Assembly: GCF_013349995.1 (NCBI RefSeq)
Contig: NZ_JABVXF010000041.1
Coordinates: 1 to 34,636 of the forward strand
DNA from: Pseudoalteromonas sp. 0303
Lineage (GTDB): Bacteria > Pseudomonadota > Gammaproteobacteria > Enterobacterales > Alteromonadaceae
Direction: 5' to 3'
Length of the DNA: 34,636 bases
The position numbers and the translations under genes were made by a program. Below, in pieces: positions 8,597-19,074 of the stretch. Positions within the stretch are counted from its first letter, which is position 1, and every line of letters starts with the position of its first letter. The notes beneath the pieces are model-generated. The model had not been told where the DNA came from, did not search any database, and was given only the letters and a program-made list of their open reading frames with translations.

Positions 8597-9878
8597 ATGG
8601 AAAGAGTTTGAACTTGGTGATTTAATAGAGCTTAAACGTGGGTATGATTTACCAAAGTCCAAAAGAGAAGATGGCAGCATACCTATTATTTCTTCCTCAG
8701 GTGCTTCTGGTAATCATAATATTGCAAAAATATCTGCACCGGGTGTTGTAACAGGGCGATATGGAACAATTGGCGAAGTATTTTATGTAGATGAGGATTT
8801 TTGGCCTTTAAACACCACACTCTATGTAAAAGATTTCAAAGGTAATGATCCACTCTTTATCTATTACCTGCTTAAAACAATTTCGTTTAGCGACTATACG
8901 GATAAGGGAGCTGTTCCGGGAATTAACCGGAACCATGTTCACAAGGCAAGGGTTAAAGCGCCTCAATGTATCAAAGAGCAGAAATGTTTGGGAGAAAAGT
9001 TATATTTGTTTGAAAAGAGAATAGCCCTAAATTATCAAACTAACCAAACCCTAGAACAAATGGCGCAGGCGTTGTTTAAAAGTTGGTTTGTTGATTTTGA
9101 TCCTGTAATCGACAACGCCCTTGCCGCTGGTAACGATATTCCTGAAGCACTGCAACACAAAGCTGAGCAGCGCAAACAAGCTCAGCAGCTACAAGCTTCT
9201 CCAGAAACAAAGAGCAAACCATTGCCCGACGATATCCGCGCATTATTCCCAAGCGAATTTGAACAAACGGATGAACCAACAGTAGGTTTTGATGGTTGGA
9301 TACCTAAAGGGTGGAGCGCTGGCAACTTATCATCGCTAGCAAATTTTACTTCTAGTCGTATAGATGGCACAGAACTGACGCTGGATAATTACATATCAAC
9401 CGATAATATGCTTTCGAACAAAGGAGGCATATCAACAGCCTCTAAAGTACCAGATATTAAAACGACACCTTCGTTCAAACCGGGCGATATTCTCATTTCA
9501 AATATAAGACCCTATTTTCAAAAAATATGGTTTGCTACATTTTCTGGTGGGCGATCAAACGATGTATTAGGGTTTGAAGCCAAAAACGAACAGTGTAAAG
9601 AATACTTGTTGAACCTGCTTTACCAAGATGTATTTTTTGATTACATGATGACGACCTCAAAAGGTTCAAAAATGCCTAGGGGTGATAAAAAGGCAATTAT
9701 GGATTGGCCTGTTGTAATACCGCCTAGCTCACTGCAAAAATTTTTCTCAGAACATGTAAAAAACTACTATCAGGTGATTCCTATAAGGAACAAAGAGAGC
9801 GAGGCTCTTTCAGAGCTGAGAGACACTCTATTGCCAAAATTAATATCTGGTGAGCTGATATTAGAAAAAAATTGTTAA
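8586..9878 (+). CDS. hsdS: Type I restriction-modification specificity subunit
   Basis: A 430-aa DNA-recognition subunit that directs the HsdM/HsdR complex to a bipartite site. There are two target-recognition domains, about residues 1-148 (GSIPIISSSGASG, ATGRYGTIG-like VVTGRYGTIGEV) and about 240-400. They are separated by a conserved helical spacer starting NYQTNQTLEQMAQALFKSWF at residue 149. The usual C-terminal repeat, LRDTLLPKLISGEL, is present. It overlaps the end of hsdM by 11 bp, indicating coupled translation. Confidence 0.95.
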   Translation: MGSEWKEFELGDLIELKRGYDLPKSKREDGSIPIISSSGASGNHNIAKISAPGVVTGRYGTIGEVFYVDEDFWPLNTTLYVKDFKGNDPLFIYYLLKTISFSDYTDKGAVPGINRNHVHKARVKAPQCIKEQKCLGEKLYLFEKRIALNYQTNQTLEQMAQALFKSWFVDFDPVIDNALAAGNDIPEALQHKAEQRKQAQQLQASPETKSKPLPDDIRALFPSEFEQTDEPTVGFDGWIPKGWSAGNLSSLANFTSSRIDGTELTLDNYISTDNMLSNKGGISTASKVPDIKTTPSFKPGDILISNIRPYFQKIWFATFSGGRSNDVLGFEAKNEQCKEYLLNLLYQDVFFDYMMTTSKGSKMPRGDKKAIMDWPVVIPPSSLQKFFSEHVKNYYQVIPIRNKESEALSELRDTLLPKLISGELILEKNC

Positions 9879-9892
9879 AAGGAATTTAGAAT

Positions 9893-12800
9893 TTGAGCTG
9901 GTTAGGAAAAATATTTAATACGCTTCAATATAACGTAGATAAAAACATTAAAGAGTCGCTATATGAAAACAAATCATTTCTAGATAGTCGATGGACCATT
10001 GTTGAAAGTAACATTTTAACATGGTCAAAGCGTTATATTTACTATGCTTGTTTACTGTTTGTCCTATCCTGTTTGGTCGCGTTAAACTTGTTAGTTTGGG
10101 AAGTTGACCTTGCAAAAGCTACATTTAAATATTTTCCTCATTGGAAAAAGCTGATTGAATGGCAAGATATATTATTTACGGCTCAGCTCACCATTGCCGC
10201 AGTCATTTATCCATTAGCTATTGGCTTAGTGAGTCTACTTTTCCAGAATAAGTCGTCTAAAAAAACGTTAATTCCTGTTTATAAAAAATACTCAGGCGTT
10301 ATGTTTGCAGGTCTTAGTGGTTTTTTACTCGCTATATTTATTCTTATTAGCTTTTTGTTGAGTGCTAGTTTATCTGATTCTTCTTACCTTGCTTTGTGCC
10401 TGACATCTGTCATTTGGATGATGTTAAATGTAGTCCTAACCATTTGGTTTTTTATAAGCACTTTTAAATTACTAGATGAAAAATCTGCGAAAAAATTAAT
10501 GATGCGTTACACAATCCATGAATGGTGTGAACACGATATTCGAAACAGATTAAAAGGCTTATTATTAGAAAACGTAATCAACAATAAGTTACTAACAAAC
10601 AAAGAAGCCGGTGTATTGTCGGTCAAAAGCTATCATTTTTCCGATGACGAGATGCTACAAATAGATATTCAATTAAACTCTCCTCATTCAGTTGAAAACG
10701 TTAACTTCCGCTTGTTGAATGCCATCATAGGTATCCAGACATTAAAGCTAAAACTAGCTCATTGGTTTTTAGACTTGGCTGTTATTAAGTGGCTTGCTAA
10801 CCAAGGCTGGTCGTTATTTAGTAAGAAAGAAAGCGCAAAGCCGGTAATTGTAATTAACCCTTATTGGCAATCAAAATCCAAGAAATTGAATCTTATTAAA
10901 TATAGCAATATTAATTTTAACAAGTTGACATGTTGGCTATTCAAGAAGTGTTTTAAAACAGTTTCAGAAGAAAACGAATTAGATGCTGAAAGCTTCGTTT
11001 TTATTGTTCAGGGCATCATTGGTGAAGCTCAAGACGCTATAAGGGATAAAGATATTTCCGCATTTAAAATTGCTATGAACGATATTTCATATTGGCATTG
11101 TCAAATAGCTTCAGCTATTGGTTTTATTAATGATAATAAAGAAGAAGATAATTGGTTATTACTACCAAACTCAGGATGGTTTAGTAGAAGTTATTTAGAT
11201 GAGCTGTTAACTGAATACTACTTACTATCAAAAGCTGCAACAGAATTAATTCCTGAAAATACTGAATTTTATGTTCAAGCTATTTATTTGCACAAGCGAA
11301 TCTTTAGCCATCGTGATCAAAAGATAGTGAAAGAAGGTGTGTCATTAATTCAAGGTAGCTACTTTATGTGGTCGTTGTTGATGGAGTGGCGTTCATACTC
11401 TTCTCATTCACCTGACCTTCGTATTGCCAATAAGTATGAAGATGTTTTATTTGATTTTGTTGGATCATGGGAAGGCTGGCTTGATTATATTGAACTTCGC
11501 TCAAAACGCTCTGTAGAGTCTATCGAAAATTGGCCATATTTTCTGGCTCATCTTGAATATACTGCTCATATGCCTATTACCGCTTTACGATATGGAAACA
11601 TAGAAGCTGCTGGTTGGGGCGTTGATATGCTTAATAACTGGTTTAGAAAGTTTTCTTTTGATCGATACAGGCATGAAGAATATAGCTGGCATTCGCAAAT
11701 AATTACTCATTCAACTTTAAATGTAGAACCAGATAACGAGCTTTGGGCTGTAATTACTAATAATGAAGGTTATAAGGCAGATGTTGCTTTTGAGCTGGCT
11801 GTAGCCAATACCACATTTGATATTCGAGTTTTAACCGCATGTTATATGCTCTTAAAGCCTAACTCAGCAGATGACGATAAAATAAAAGAATTCGTTTTTG
11901 CTTTATTGAATGGCTCGCCTATTCACCCAACGGGGGGAATATACAACGCTATGAAAGCGTGTAACTCGCCTAGCGATATATTGGGGGCGTACATAAGGCA
12001 AAGAAATCACGGTCATTATGACGAAAGAGGCTATGGTGCTTGGTTAACCAAAATTCTTGATTCTTTTGGAAGGGTTAATGAAAGTAAAAAGGTTTCTGGC
12101 AGAATTTATTCTGGGTGGGGAGTAAATGATCCCAGAAGTATAAATAAAGCATTTGTTGAAATTGCGATTACGTTATCGACAAGTAAATGGCAGCTAAGTA
12201 GCCGTTGGGTTGAGCTTATTTTCTCAGATGTATTTAGGCATTTAGATAGAGATGCTATTAAAAGCGACCTCAATGAGTGGCTTAAAGTGGCGAATGAGAT
12301 CGAAAGTTCAATACTTATTTCTGATGGTGATTTTGAAGATAAGAAGTCTTATTTTAATGACTCAATCAATGAAGTGATTAAGCAACTTGATAATCGCCAA
12401 TCTCAAGCGATTATTGATGCTCGAATAGATGAAGAACTATTAAAACAATTTGGTTTTTCATGCTCTGAGTCAATCAATAGTTTACACGTATCGCCCAGCT
12501 ACCCTGTAAAACTATTTAATACTATTAGTTCGTCTCTCAAACAAAATGAAGGCAATTTCTATTCTGCAAATGTTACGCAATACCCTAAGGAAAAAATAGC
12601 TCTTGGGCTTGAAACTAATCGAGTTATTAATGAAGATGAGTGGCTGAGAGATGCCGTTGATAATGATCTAAATATTCGCATAATGAGGTACTTAGTTCAC
12701 TATCAAGATGTTAAGCCTATTGAGTTTGATTCAATTAGCAAAATTATAAAGGCACTTATCAACTCTTCTAAAGAAATTGAAAAACCAATCTTATTTATTG

Positions 12801-13162
12801 GTGATCATCAGTTAAATATCGAGATTCGAAAGTCACGATATAGCCCTGATGAAAGCTCTGACTTTAATGTTGAATATTTTGATGGTTATGGTCCTGATTA
12901 TATTTGCCACCTAGATGGTATTGAAACTTATCGATTGAGATTTTCTGATGCTAAGTTTGCATTGTTAACATCTAAAAATTTATTTGAAAATATTAACTTT
13001 TATAAAATTGAAGATAATCGATTTGTAGAAGTTTCTTACGAAAGTGATAAGGATAAGCCTGCATTGGGGGAGCTAAGTATGGGATATAGAATGGATGTGT
13101 CACTAGCCTCAGAACAGCCTTACTTTAAAGCCTCTGTGAAGAGTGAAGGAGACGAGAGATGA
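9893..13162 (+). CDS. Large membrane-anchored protein of unknown function inside the type I RM operon
   Basis: A 1089-aa protein I do not recognise. The start is TTG at 9893, nine bases after AAAAGGA; no ATG occurs in frame until about residue 137. Four hydrophobic segments (about residues 49-69, 93-117, 135-158, 165-189) predict a small membrane domain. Roughly 900 mostly soluble, probably helical residues follow, with no nuclease, ATPase or protease motif that I can identify. It lies 14 bp after hsdS, and its stop overlaps the hsdR start (ATGA), so it is translated as part of the RM operon. The slot between hsdS and hsdR often holds accessory defence genes, so an anti-phage or membrane-effector role is a reasonable guess but not shown. 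Confidence 0.8.
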   Translation: MSWLGKIFNTLQYNVDKNIKESLYENKSFLDSRWTIVESNILTWSKRYIYYACLLFVLSCLVALNLLVWEVDLAKATFKYFPHWKKLIEWQDILFTAQLTIAAVIYPLAIGLVSLLFQNKSSKKTLIPVYKKYSGVMFAGLSGFLLAIFILISFLLSASLSDSSYLALCLTSVIWMMLNVVLTIWFFISTFKLLDEKSAKKLMMRYTIHEWCEHDIRNRLKGLLLENVINNKLLTNKEAGVLSVKSYHFSDDEMLQIDIQLNSPHSVENVNFRLLNAIIGIQTLKLKLAHWFLDLAVIKWLANQGWSLFSKKESAKPVIVINPYWQSKSKKLNLIKYSNINFNKLTCWLFKKCFKTVSEENELDAESFVFIVQGIIGEAQDAIRDKDISAFKIAMNDISYWHCQIASAIGFINDNKEEDNWLLLPNSGWFSRSYLDELLTEYYLLSKAATELIPENTEFYVQAIYLHKRIFSHRDQKIVKEGVSLIQGSYFMWSLLMEWRSYSSHSPDLRIANKYEDVLFDFVGSWEGWLDYIELRSKRSVESIENWPYFLAHLEYTAHMPITALRYGNIEAAGWGVDMLNNWFRKFSFDRYRHEEYSWHSQIITHSTLNVEPDNELWAVITNNEGYKADVAFELAVANTTFDIRVLTACYMLLKPNSADDDKIKEFVFALLNGSPIHPTGGIYNAMKACNSPSDILGAYIRQRNHGHYDERGYGAWLTKILDSFGRVNESKKVSGRIYSGWGVNDPRSINKAFVEIAITLSTSKWQLSSRWVELIFSDVFRHLDRDAIKSDLNEWLKVANEIESSILISDGDFEDKKSYFNDSINEVIKQLDNRQSQAIIDARIDEELLKQFGFSCSESINSLHVSPSYPVKLFNTISSSLKQNEGNFYSANVTQYPKEKIALGLETNRVINEDEWLRDAVDNDLNIRIMRYLVHYQDVKPIEFDSISKIIKALINSSKEIEKPILFIGDHQLNIEIRKSRYSPDESSDFNVEYFDGYGPDYICHLDGIETYRLRFSDAKFALLTSKNLFENINFYKIEDNRFVEVSYESDKDKPALGELSMGYRMDVSLASEQPYFKASVKSEGDER

Positions 13163-16100
13163 AATTTACAGAAGCTCAGCTAGAAGCGGCAATTATTGAA
13201 TTACTGGGAGAGCAAGGTTTTCCTTACGTGCCCGGTTATGAGCTTACTCGTAGCAATACTGATGTTTTGATTAAAGATGATTTACGCCAGTTTTTAGCTG
13301 ATAAATACAATGCTGACAATATTACTGCTGGTGAGATTGATTCAATCATCAAGCAAATTGAGTCTTTACCAGCTAGTGATTTGTACGACAGTAATAAAAC
13401 CTTCTGTAAATGGCTAAGTGATGGCTTTTTGTTAAAGCGAGAGCCTTCAGTGAGTGGAGAGCCGCATACTCAAAAAGATCTCTATATCCAATTAGTCGAT
13501 TACTCCAATGTTGTTCAAAGTCTGTTACCTGACTTAATAAAAGAAAGCGTACCAGAACTACCGAAAGTAGCAGAGCCTTCAGCGGAATATGAAAAGCAGC
13601 CTGCTAAATTCAATGACACCAATATATACAAGATAGTTAACCAGCTTGAGATTGAAGGCGTTGATGGCGAAAAGCGTATTCCAGATAGCATTATGTATAT
13701 CAATGGTTTGCCATTAGTAGTGTTTGAATTTAAGAGCGCTATTCGTGAAGAAGAAGCCTCTATTCATGATGCTTATGTTCAGTTAAATACTCGCTATCGC
13801 AGAGATATTCCTGCCTTATTCGTTTACAACGCCTTTTGTGTTATCAGTGATGGCGTAAACAATAAAATGGGTGGCCTTTATGCACCTTATGAGTTTTTTT
13901 ATGCATGGCGCAAGGTAACGGGCAATGAATCGATAGAAAAAGATGGAATTAATTCGCTGCACACTATGTTGCAGGGATTATTTAATAAAGCTCGCCTGCG
14001 CGATGTTATTTGCAACTTCATTTATTTTCCTGATTCGTCAAAGGCTGAAGTAAAAATTGTTTGCCGCTACCCGCAGTATTATGCGGCTAGAAAGCTTCAC
14101 CACAATATTAAGCTTGCTAGAAAGCCTGAAGGTGATGGGAAAGGTGGTACATACTTTGGCGCAACTGGTTGTGGTAAGAGTTTTACCATGCAGTTCTTAT
14201 CAAGACTGTTGATGAAAAGCGTTGAGTTTGAGAGCCCAACTATTGTGTTAATTACCGACCGTACTGACTTGGATGATCAGCTATCACAACAATTCTCTAA
14301 TGCAAAATCATATATTGGTGATCAAACGGTCGTAGCCGTTGAAAGCAGAGATCACTTACGCGAACTGCTTCAAGGCCGTAATAGTGGTGGTGTGTTCTTA
14401 ACGACTATTCATAAATTCACAGAAGATACCAAATTGCTAACCGATAGAAGCAATGTTATTTGTATCTCTGATGAAGCGCACCGTAGTCAAACTAACCTAG
14501 ATCAGAAAGTGAGAGTGACGGAAAAGGGTGTTAAGAAAACTTACGGTTTTGCCAAATACCTCCATGACTCATTACCTAATGCGACATTTGTAGGTTTCAC
14601 TGGAACGCCTGTTGATGCCACGCTTGATGTGTTTGGTCAAGTTGTAGATGCTTATACCATGACAGAATCAGTGAAAGATGAGATCACTGTTAGAATCGTT
14701 TATGAAGGTCGAGCGGCCAAGGTCATTTTAGATAACGCGAAATTAGAAGAAATAGAAGCTTATTATCAGCAGTGTGCTGATGAAGGAAGTAATGAGCATC
14801 AGATTGAAGAAAGTAAAAAAGCTTCCGCTAATATGACTGCTATTTTGGGCGATCCAGATCGTATTAGCGCGTTGGCCAAAGATTTTGTTGCCCATTATGA
14901 ATCTCGTATTGAAGAAGGCTCTACCATAAAAGGTAAAGCAATGTTTGTAAGCTCTGCGCGAGAGGTTGCTTATTCATTTTATCAAGAATTAAAAGGTCTC
15001 CGCCCAGATTGGTTTGAAGTACTTGAATGCGAAGCTGGCGCAGAGCTAACAGAGCAAGAACGCAAAAAAATTAAACCAATGGAACGAGTCAAAATGGTGA
15101 TGACTCGTGGCAAGGATGACCCTAAAGAATTGTGGGATTTGCTAGGTACTAAAGAGTACCGTAAAGAGTTAGATCGCCAATTCAAAAATGAAAAGTCTAA
15201 CTTCAAAATCGCCATTGTTGTCGATATGTGGCTAACAGGCTTTGATGTGCCATTCCTCGATACTATTTATATCGACAAACCAATCCAACGTCACAACTTA
15301 ATTCAAACTATATCGCGTGTTAATCGTAAGTTTGAAGGGAAAGATAAAGGTCTGGTTGTTGACTATATCGGCATCAAAACGCAAATGAATAAAGCGTTGG
15401 CCATGTATTCAAAAACGGATGAAACCAATTTTGAGGACATTGCTCAGTCAATTATTGTTGTTAAAGACCATTTAGATTTATTGGGCAAACTCATGCATCA
15501 CTTTGATGAGTCGCCATACTTCACTGGGCACTCTGTTGCTCAACTTAATTGCCTCAATAATGCCGCTGAGTTTGTGTTACAAACGCAAAAACTTGAACAC
15601 CGTTTTATGGCATTAGTAAAGCGATTGAAAACCGCTTATGACGTGTGCTGTGGTAGTGAAAAACTATCGCAGGAAGAGCGTGATTACATTCACTTTTACT
15701 TAGCTGTTCGTTCTATTGTTTACAAGCTCACAAAAGGTAATGCGCCTGATACTGCACAAATGAATGCTAAGGTACGAGAAATGATTTCTGACGCACTCAA
15801 AAGTGACGGAGTAGAAGAGATTTTCAAGCTAGGGCAAGGCGAAGATGGCGTTGATATCTTCGATGATGATTATTTGGCAAAAATTGAAAAAATTAAGCTT
15901 CCCAATACCAAAATCAAGCTACTTCAGCAGATGTTGGCAAAGGCAATTGGCGAGTTTAAGCAAGTAAACAAGCTTAAAGCTGTCGATTTTTCTGCTCGCT
16001 TTAAATCATTAGTTGATAGATATAACGAGCGCAAAGAAGAGGATGTATTAGTCAGTGAAGTGCTTGAAGACTTTTCTGATGAGATTATCAATATGTATCA

Positions 16101-16431
16101 AGATCTCAAGTCTGAAATGGGGTCGTTTGCCGATATGGGTATAAACCTAGAAGAAAAAGCTTTTTACGATATTTTAATGGCATTGGCGATTAAATATGAT
16201 TTCCAATACCCAGAAGACAAACTTCTAGACTTAGCTAAAGCAGTTAAAGATGTTGTTGATGACAAAGCAAAGTACACTGACTGGAGCCAACGTGACGATA
16301 TAAAAGCTGAACTAAAAGTAGACCTGATCATGTTGTTAGCTAAATTTGGCTACCCACCTGTTGATCGTGATGAAGTTTATAAAGAGATATTCGAACAAGC
16401 TGAGAACTTTAAAAAGAATCGAGCGGCTTAG
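13159..16431 (+). CDS. hsdR: Type I restriction endonuclease subunit R
   Basis: A 1090-aa motor and nuclease subunit that translocates and cleaves unmodified DNA. The N-terminal PD-(D/E)XK nuclease is visible as D176 then E190-F-K192. The superfamily 2 translocase follows with GATGCGKS at 334-341 (Walker A), DEAH at 438-441 and a GFTGTP motif shortly after. DMWLTGFDVPFLDTIYIDKP and the QTISRVNR motif complete the helicase. A helical C-terminal domain probably contacts HsdM. Length and motifs are complete. The start overlaps the preceding gene by 4 bp. With hsdM broken, active HsdR would lack its protective partner unless another methylase complements. Confidence 0.97.
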   Translation: MKFTEAQLEAAIIELLGEQGFPYVPGYELTRSNTDVLIKDDLRQFLADKYNADNITAGEIDSIIKQIESLPASDLYDSNKTFCKWLSDGFLLKREPSVSGEPHTQKDLYIQLVDYSNVVQSLLPDLIKESVPELPKVAEPSAEYEKQPAKFNDTNIYKIVNQLEIEGVDGEKRIPDSIMYINGLPLVVFEFKSAIREEEASIHDAYVQLNTRYRRDIPALFVYNAFCVISDGVNNKMGGLYAPYEFFYAWRKVTGNESIEKDGINSLHTMLQGLFNKARLRDVICNFIYFPDSSKAEVKIVCRYPQYYAARKLHHNIKLARKPEGDGKGGTYFGATGCGKSFTMQFLSRLLMKSVEFESPTIVLITDRTDLDDQLSQQFSNAKSYIGDQTVVAVESRDHLRELLQGRNSGGVFLTTIHKFTEDTKLLTDRSNVICISDEAHRSQTNLDQKVRVTEKGVKKTYGFAKYLHDSLPNATFVGFTGTPVDATLDVFGQVVDAYTMTESVKDEITVRIVYEGRAAKVILDNAKLEEIEAYYQQCADEGSNEHQIEESKKASANMTAILGDPDRISALAKDFVAHYESRIEEGSTIKGKAMFVSSAREVAYSFYQELKGLRPDWFEVLECEAGAELTEQERKKIKPMERVKMVMTRGKDDPKELWDLLGTKEYRKELDRQFKNEKSNFKIAIVVDMWLTGFDVPFLDTIYIDKPIQRHNLIQTISRVNRKFEGKDKGLVVDYIGIKTQMNKALAMYSKTDETNFEDIAQSIIVVKDHLDLLGKLMHHFDESPYFTGHSVAQLNCLNNAAEFVLQTQKLEHRFMALVKRLKTAYDVCCGSEKLSQEERDYIHFYLAVRSIVYKLTKGNAPDTAQMNAKVREMISDALKSDGVEEIFKLGQGEDGVDIFDDDYLAKIEKIKLPNTKIKLLQQMLAKAIGEFKQVNKLKAVDFSARFKSLVDRYNERKEEDVLVSEVLEDFSDEIINMYQDLKSEMGSFADMGINLEEKAFYDILMALAIKYDFQYPEDKLLDLAKAVKDVVDDKAKYTDWSQRDDIKAELKVDLIMLLAKFGYPPVDRDEVYKEIFEQAENFKKNRAA

Positions 16432-16455
16432 TAATATAGATAAAAGGGAGTTCAA

Positions 16456-19074
16456 ATGATAACAAAAGATAAACTAAGCCAATTGGTTGAAAACACGCTT
16501 GCGGCCCATGGCCTCAGTATTGGAAATGCAGAGCTTACCACTCATGTTGAGCGAATTTATCCAGCATTATTTGAAACGGTATCTCATCCGGCTTGGGATA
16601 GTAAAGATGAAATTTTGGCGAATATTGGCACACTGATCCTTCAGATAAACCAAAATCCTGAATTTAAAGAAGAGCTCAAAACTATTCTGGTTAAAGAAAT
16701 GAAGCAAAGTTTAGCTGAAAGCAGACCTTGCTGGTTTGTTGGGGCAAGTTGGGATGGCGAAGATCAAACCCAACGGTTTATTTCTGAAGGTATTTGGGAA
16801 AATGGCTATGACGATAAGTACTTTCAAGATGTTAAGAGCATCAAATCTGGCGACCGCATAGCGATAAAGTCGACTTATACACGTAAAAATAACTTACCAT
16901 TTTCGAATCGAGGCAATAATATGGCTTCGGTGATGGGCATTAAAGCGATCGGAGTTGTTACTGCTAATAAGAAAGATGGCAAGCGAGTAGAAGTAGAATG
17001 GAAGCAAACTTTTTCACCAGTGAAGGAGTGGTACTTCTTCACTGGCCGCAACACTATTTGGAAGGTTGAATCTGGCGAGTGGATGCCAGAAGCTCTTATT
17101 AAATTTGCATTCGAAGATACGCCTCAAAATTATAAAAAATTTGCTAACCATTCATTCTGGAAAGAGCGTTTTGGAGATATTCCCGAAGAAGATGTCAGAT
17201 TCAAATGGACTGGATTTTATGAGGAAGTTGCCAATGCGTTAAGTGAGTATCGTCATAACAGAGCTGCGTTAGTTACTTGGATTCAAGAAACCGCTGATAA
17301 ATTTGATTTGTCTTATATCCAAGGCAAGGATTTAGAAGATATTGACCCGTATACCGTGATGGGTATGTTCAATCGAGGCATGACCGATGAGAACCGCAAA
17401 AAAGTGGCGACGGAGTTAGCCGGTTTTCTAAGTGTCGAAGTCGCTGTGCCAGATTCATTTGAAGCTATTCCTATTCTTAATAATCAAAAATCTTGGTTTT
17501 TCTCGGGCAAAGGCGAGCGAAACGACGATGACATAGACAACCTATGGGCATTGTTCGAAGTGGCAAAAGACTTTGCTGATGAAAAGACAGAAGATGATGG
17601 CGCTGAGTTTATTAAGCTTTATAACCAAGTCGCAGCACAAAAAGGGATACGCTGGAATCTGACGATGGGACTTTATTGGATACGCCCTTGGTTTTATCCA
17701 ACATTGGAAAAACAAAGTAAAGATTATTTAGCGTTATTGTCTATTAAGCCAGAGCGAAATGGTCCTAAAAGAAGCTGCTCAGGGAATGATTACTTATTGT
17801 TAAGAGAAAATCTGGTGATTAGGTTTGTAGAAGAAACTTTCCCTGTTCATTCATTTCCTGAGTTGTCATTACTTGCTTGGCAGAAGCCGGCACATAAGAA
17901 AGTCGGACAATCGATTACTTGGAAGAGTGCCGTGCTTTCGAGAGTTAAGGATCTGTGTCTATCAAAGGGCTCTCCAGACTTTACGAGACAGGAGTTTCAA
18001 GAGCTGTATGTTGATGAGTTAGGGGCTATGTTTCCTGACAATAAAACTCCACATCTAAAAGTTGATCAACAAATGCAAGTTTTACGAGATGAGGGAGAGC
18101 TAGAATTCGTCACTGGTGGTCAATATCAATGGCTAGGATTTGACGATGGTGATGTTGAGGTGGCTCCAGAAGTCGAAGTGAAGGCAGAGGACTATGGAAT
18201 AGACAACATCATCAAAGATGGTTGTTTCTTACCACAATCAACGCTTGAAAGCATGCTAAGTCGTCTCAAAAACAAAAAGAATATCATTCTACAAGGGCCC
18301 CCAGGAACAGGTAAAACTTGGCTAGGTAAGCGATTGGCTTATGCTTTGATTGGTCAAAAGCAACCAGCCTTTATCAAAGCTGTGCAGTTTCACCCAAATT
18401 TATCTTATGAAGATTTTATCAAAGGTTGGCGACCAAGTGGTGATGGCAAGTTATCGCTATGCGAAGGCCCATTTCTGGATACGGTAAGGCAAGCTCAACA
18501 AAACCCGAAGAATAAGTACGTGGTGGTTATTGAAGAGATAAACCGTGGTAATCCGGCACAGATTTTTGGCGAAATGCTTACGCTTTTAGAAGCTGATAAG
18601 CGTACACCTAGTGAAGCATTGGAGTTAAGCTATAGAAAAGAAGGTGATAAACCAGTATATGTGCCAGAAAACCTTTACGTTATTGGCACAATGAATGTGG
18701 CTGATAGATCACTTGCTTTGGTGGATTTGGCACTGAGAAGACGGTTTGCTTTTATTAACTTACAGCCTGTATTTGGAAAGCCTTGGCGTGATTGGGTTAA
18801 TAGTAAAACTGAAATTGACGTTAAATATTTAGAGACAATCGAAAATAGGATGTTGGAGCTTAATACAACAATTGAAAATGACGATAGGTTAGGTGTTCAA
18901 TTTCAGGTCGGACATAGCTATGTGACACCAGCATTTGATAGTGAAATAACCGATGTCGGAAATTGGTTCAAGCAGGTTGTTGAAACGGAAATTTATCCTT
19001 TATTGGAAGAGTATTGGTTTGATGACCCTAAAAAGGCAGCTCAGCAAAAAGAAGCATTGTTAAAACCACTATGA
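16456..19074 (+). CDS. mcrB: McrB-like GTP-dependent restriction motor with N-terminal recognition domain
   Basis: An 872-aa AAA+ motor of the modified-DNA restriction system McrBC. The ATPase/GTPase domain is at the C-terminus: Walker A GPPGTGKT at 614-621, Walker B VVIEEINRGNPAQIFGEML, and the McrB nucleotide signature at N747-V-A-D750 (NTAD in E. coli McrB by recall) followed by LVDLALRRRFAF. The N-terminal part (about 90-235, beginning CWFVGASWDG) looks like an EVE/PUA-type modified-base reader, differing from the E. coli DNA-binding domain. A region around 510-570 resembles a winged helix. It starts 24 bp after hsdR with an AAAGGGAG site and overlaps mcrC by 4 bp. Confidence 0.92.
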   Translation: MITKDKLSQLVENTLAAHGLSIGNAELTTHVERIYPALFETVSHPAWDSKDEILANIGTLILQINQNPEFKEELKTILVKEMKQSLAESRPCWFVGASWDGEDQTQRFISEGIWENGYDDKYFQDVKSIKSGDRIAIKSTYTRKNNLPFSNRGNNMASVMGIKAIGVVTANKKDGKRVEVEWKQTFSPVKEWYFFTGRNTIWKVESGEWMPEALIKFAFEDTPQNYKKFANHSFWKERFGDIPEEDVRFKWTGFYEEVANALSEYRHNRAALVTWIQETADKFDLSYIQGKDLEDIDPYTVMGMFNRGMTDENRKKVATELAGFLSVEVAVPDSFEAIPILNNQKSWFFSGKGERNDDDIDNLWALFEVAKDFADEKTEDDGAEFIKLYNQVAAQKGIRWNLTMGLYWIRPWFYPTLEKQSKDYLALLSIKPERNGPKRSCSGNDYLLLRENLVIRFVEETFPVHSFPELSLLAWQKPAHKKVGQSITWKSAVLSRVKDLCLSKGSPDFTRQEFQELYVDELGAMFPDNKTPHLKVDQQMQVLRDEGELEFVTGGQYQWLGFDDGDVEVAPEVEVKAEDYGIDNIIKDGCFLPQSTLESMLSRLKNKKNIILQGPPGTGKTWLGKRLAYALIGQKQPAFIKAVQFHPNLSYEDFIKGWRPSGDGKLSLCEGPFLDTVRQAQQNPKNKYVVVIEEINRGNPAQIFGEMLTLLEADKRTPSEALELSYRKEGDKPVYVPENLYVIGTMNVADRSLALVDLALRRRFAFINLQPVFGKPWRDWVNSKTEIDVKYLETIENRMLELNTTIENDDRLGVQFQVGHSYVTPAFDSEITDVGNWFKQVVETEIYPLLEEYWFDDPKKAAQQKEALLKPL

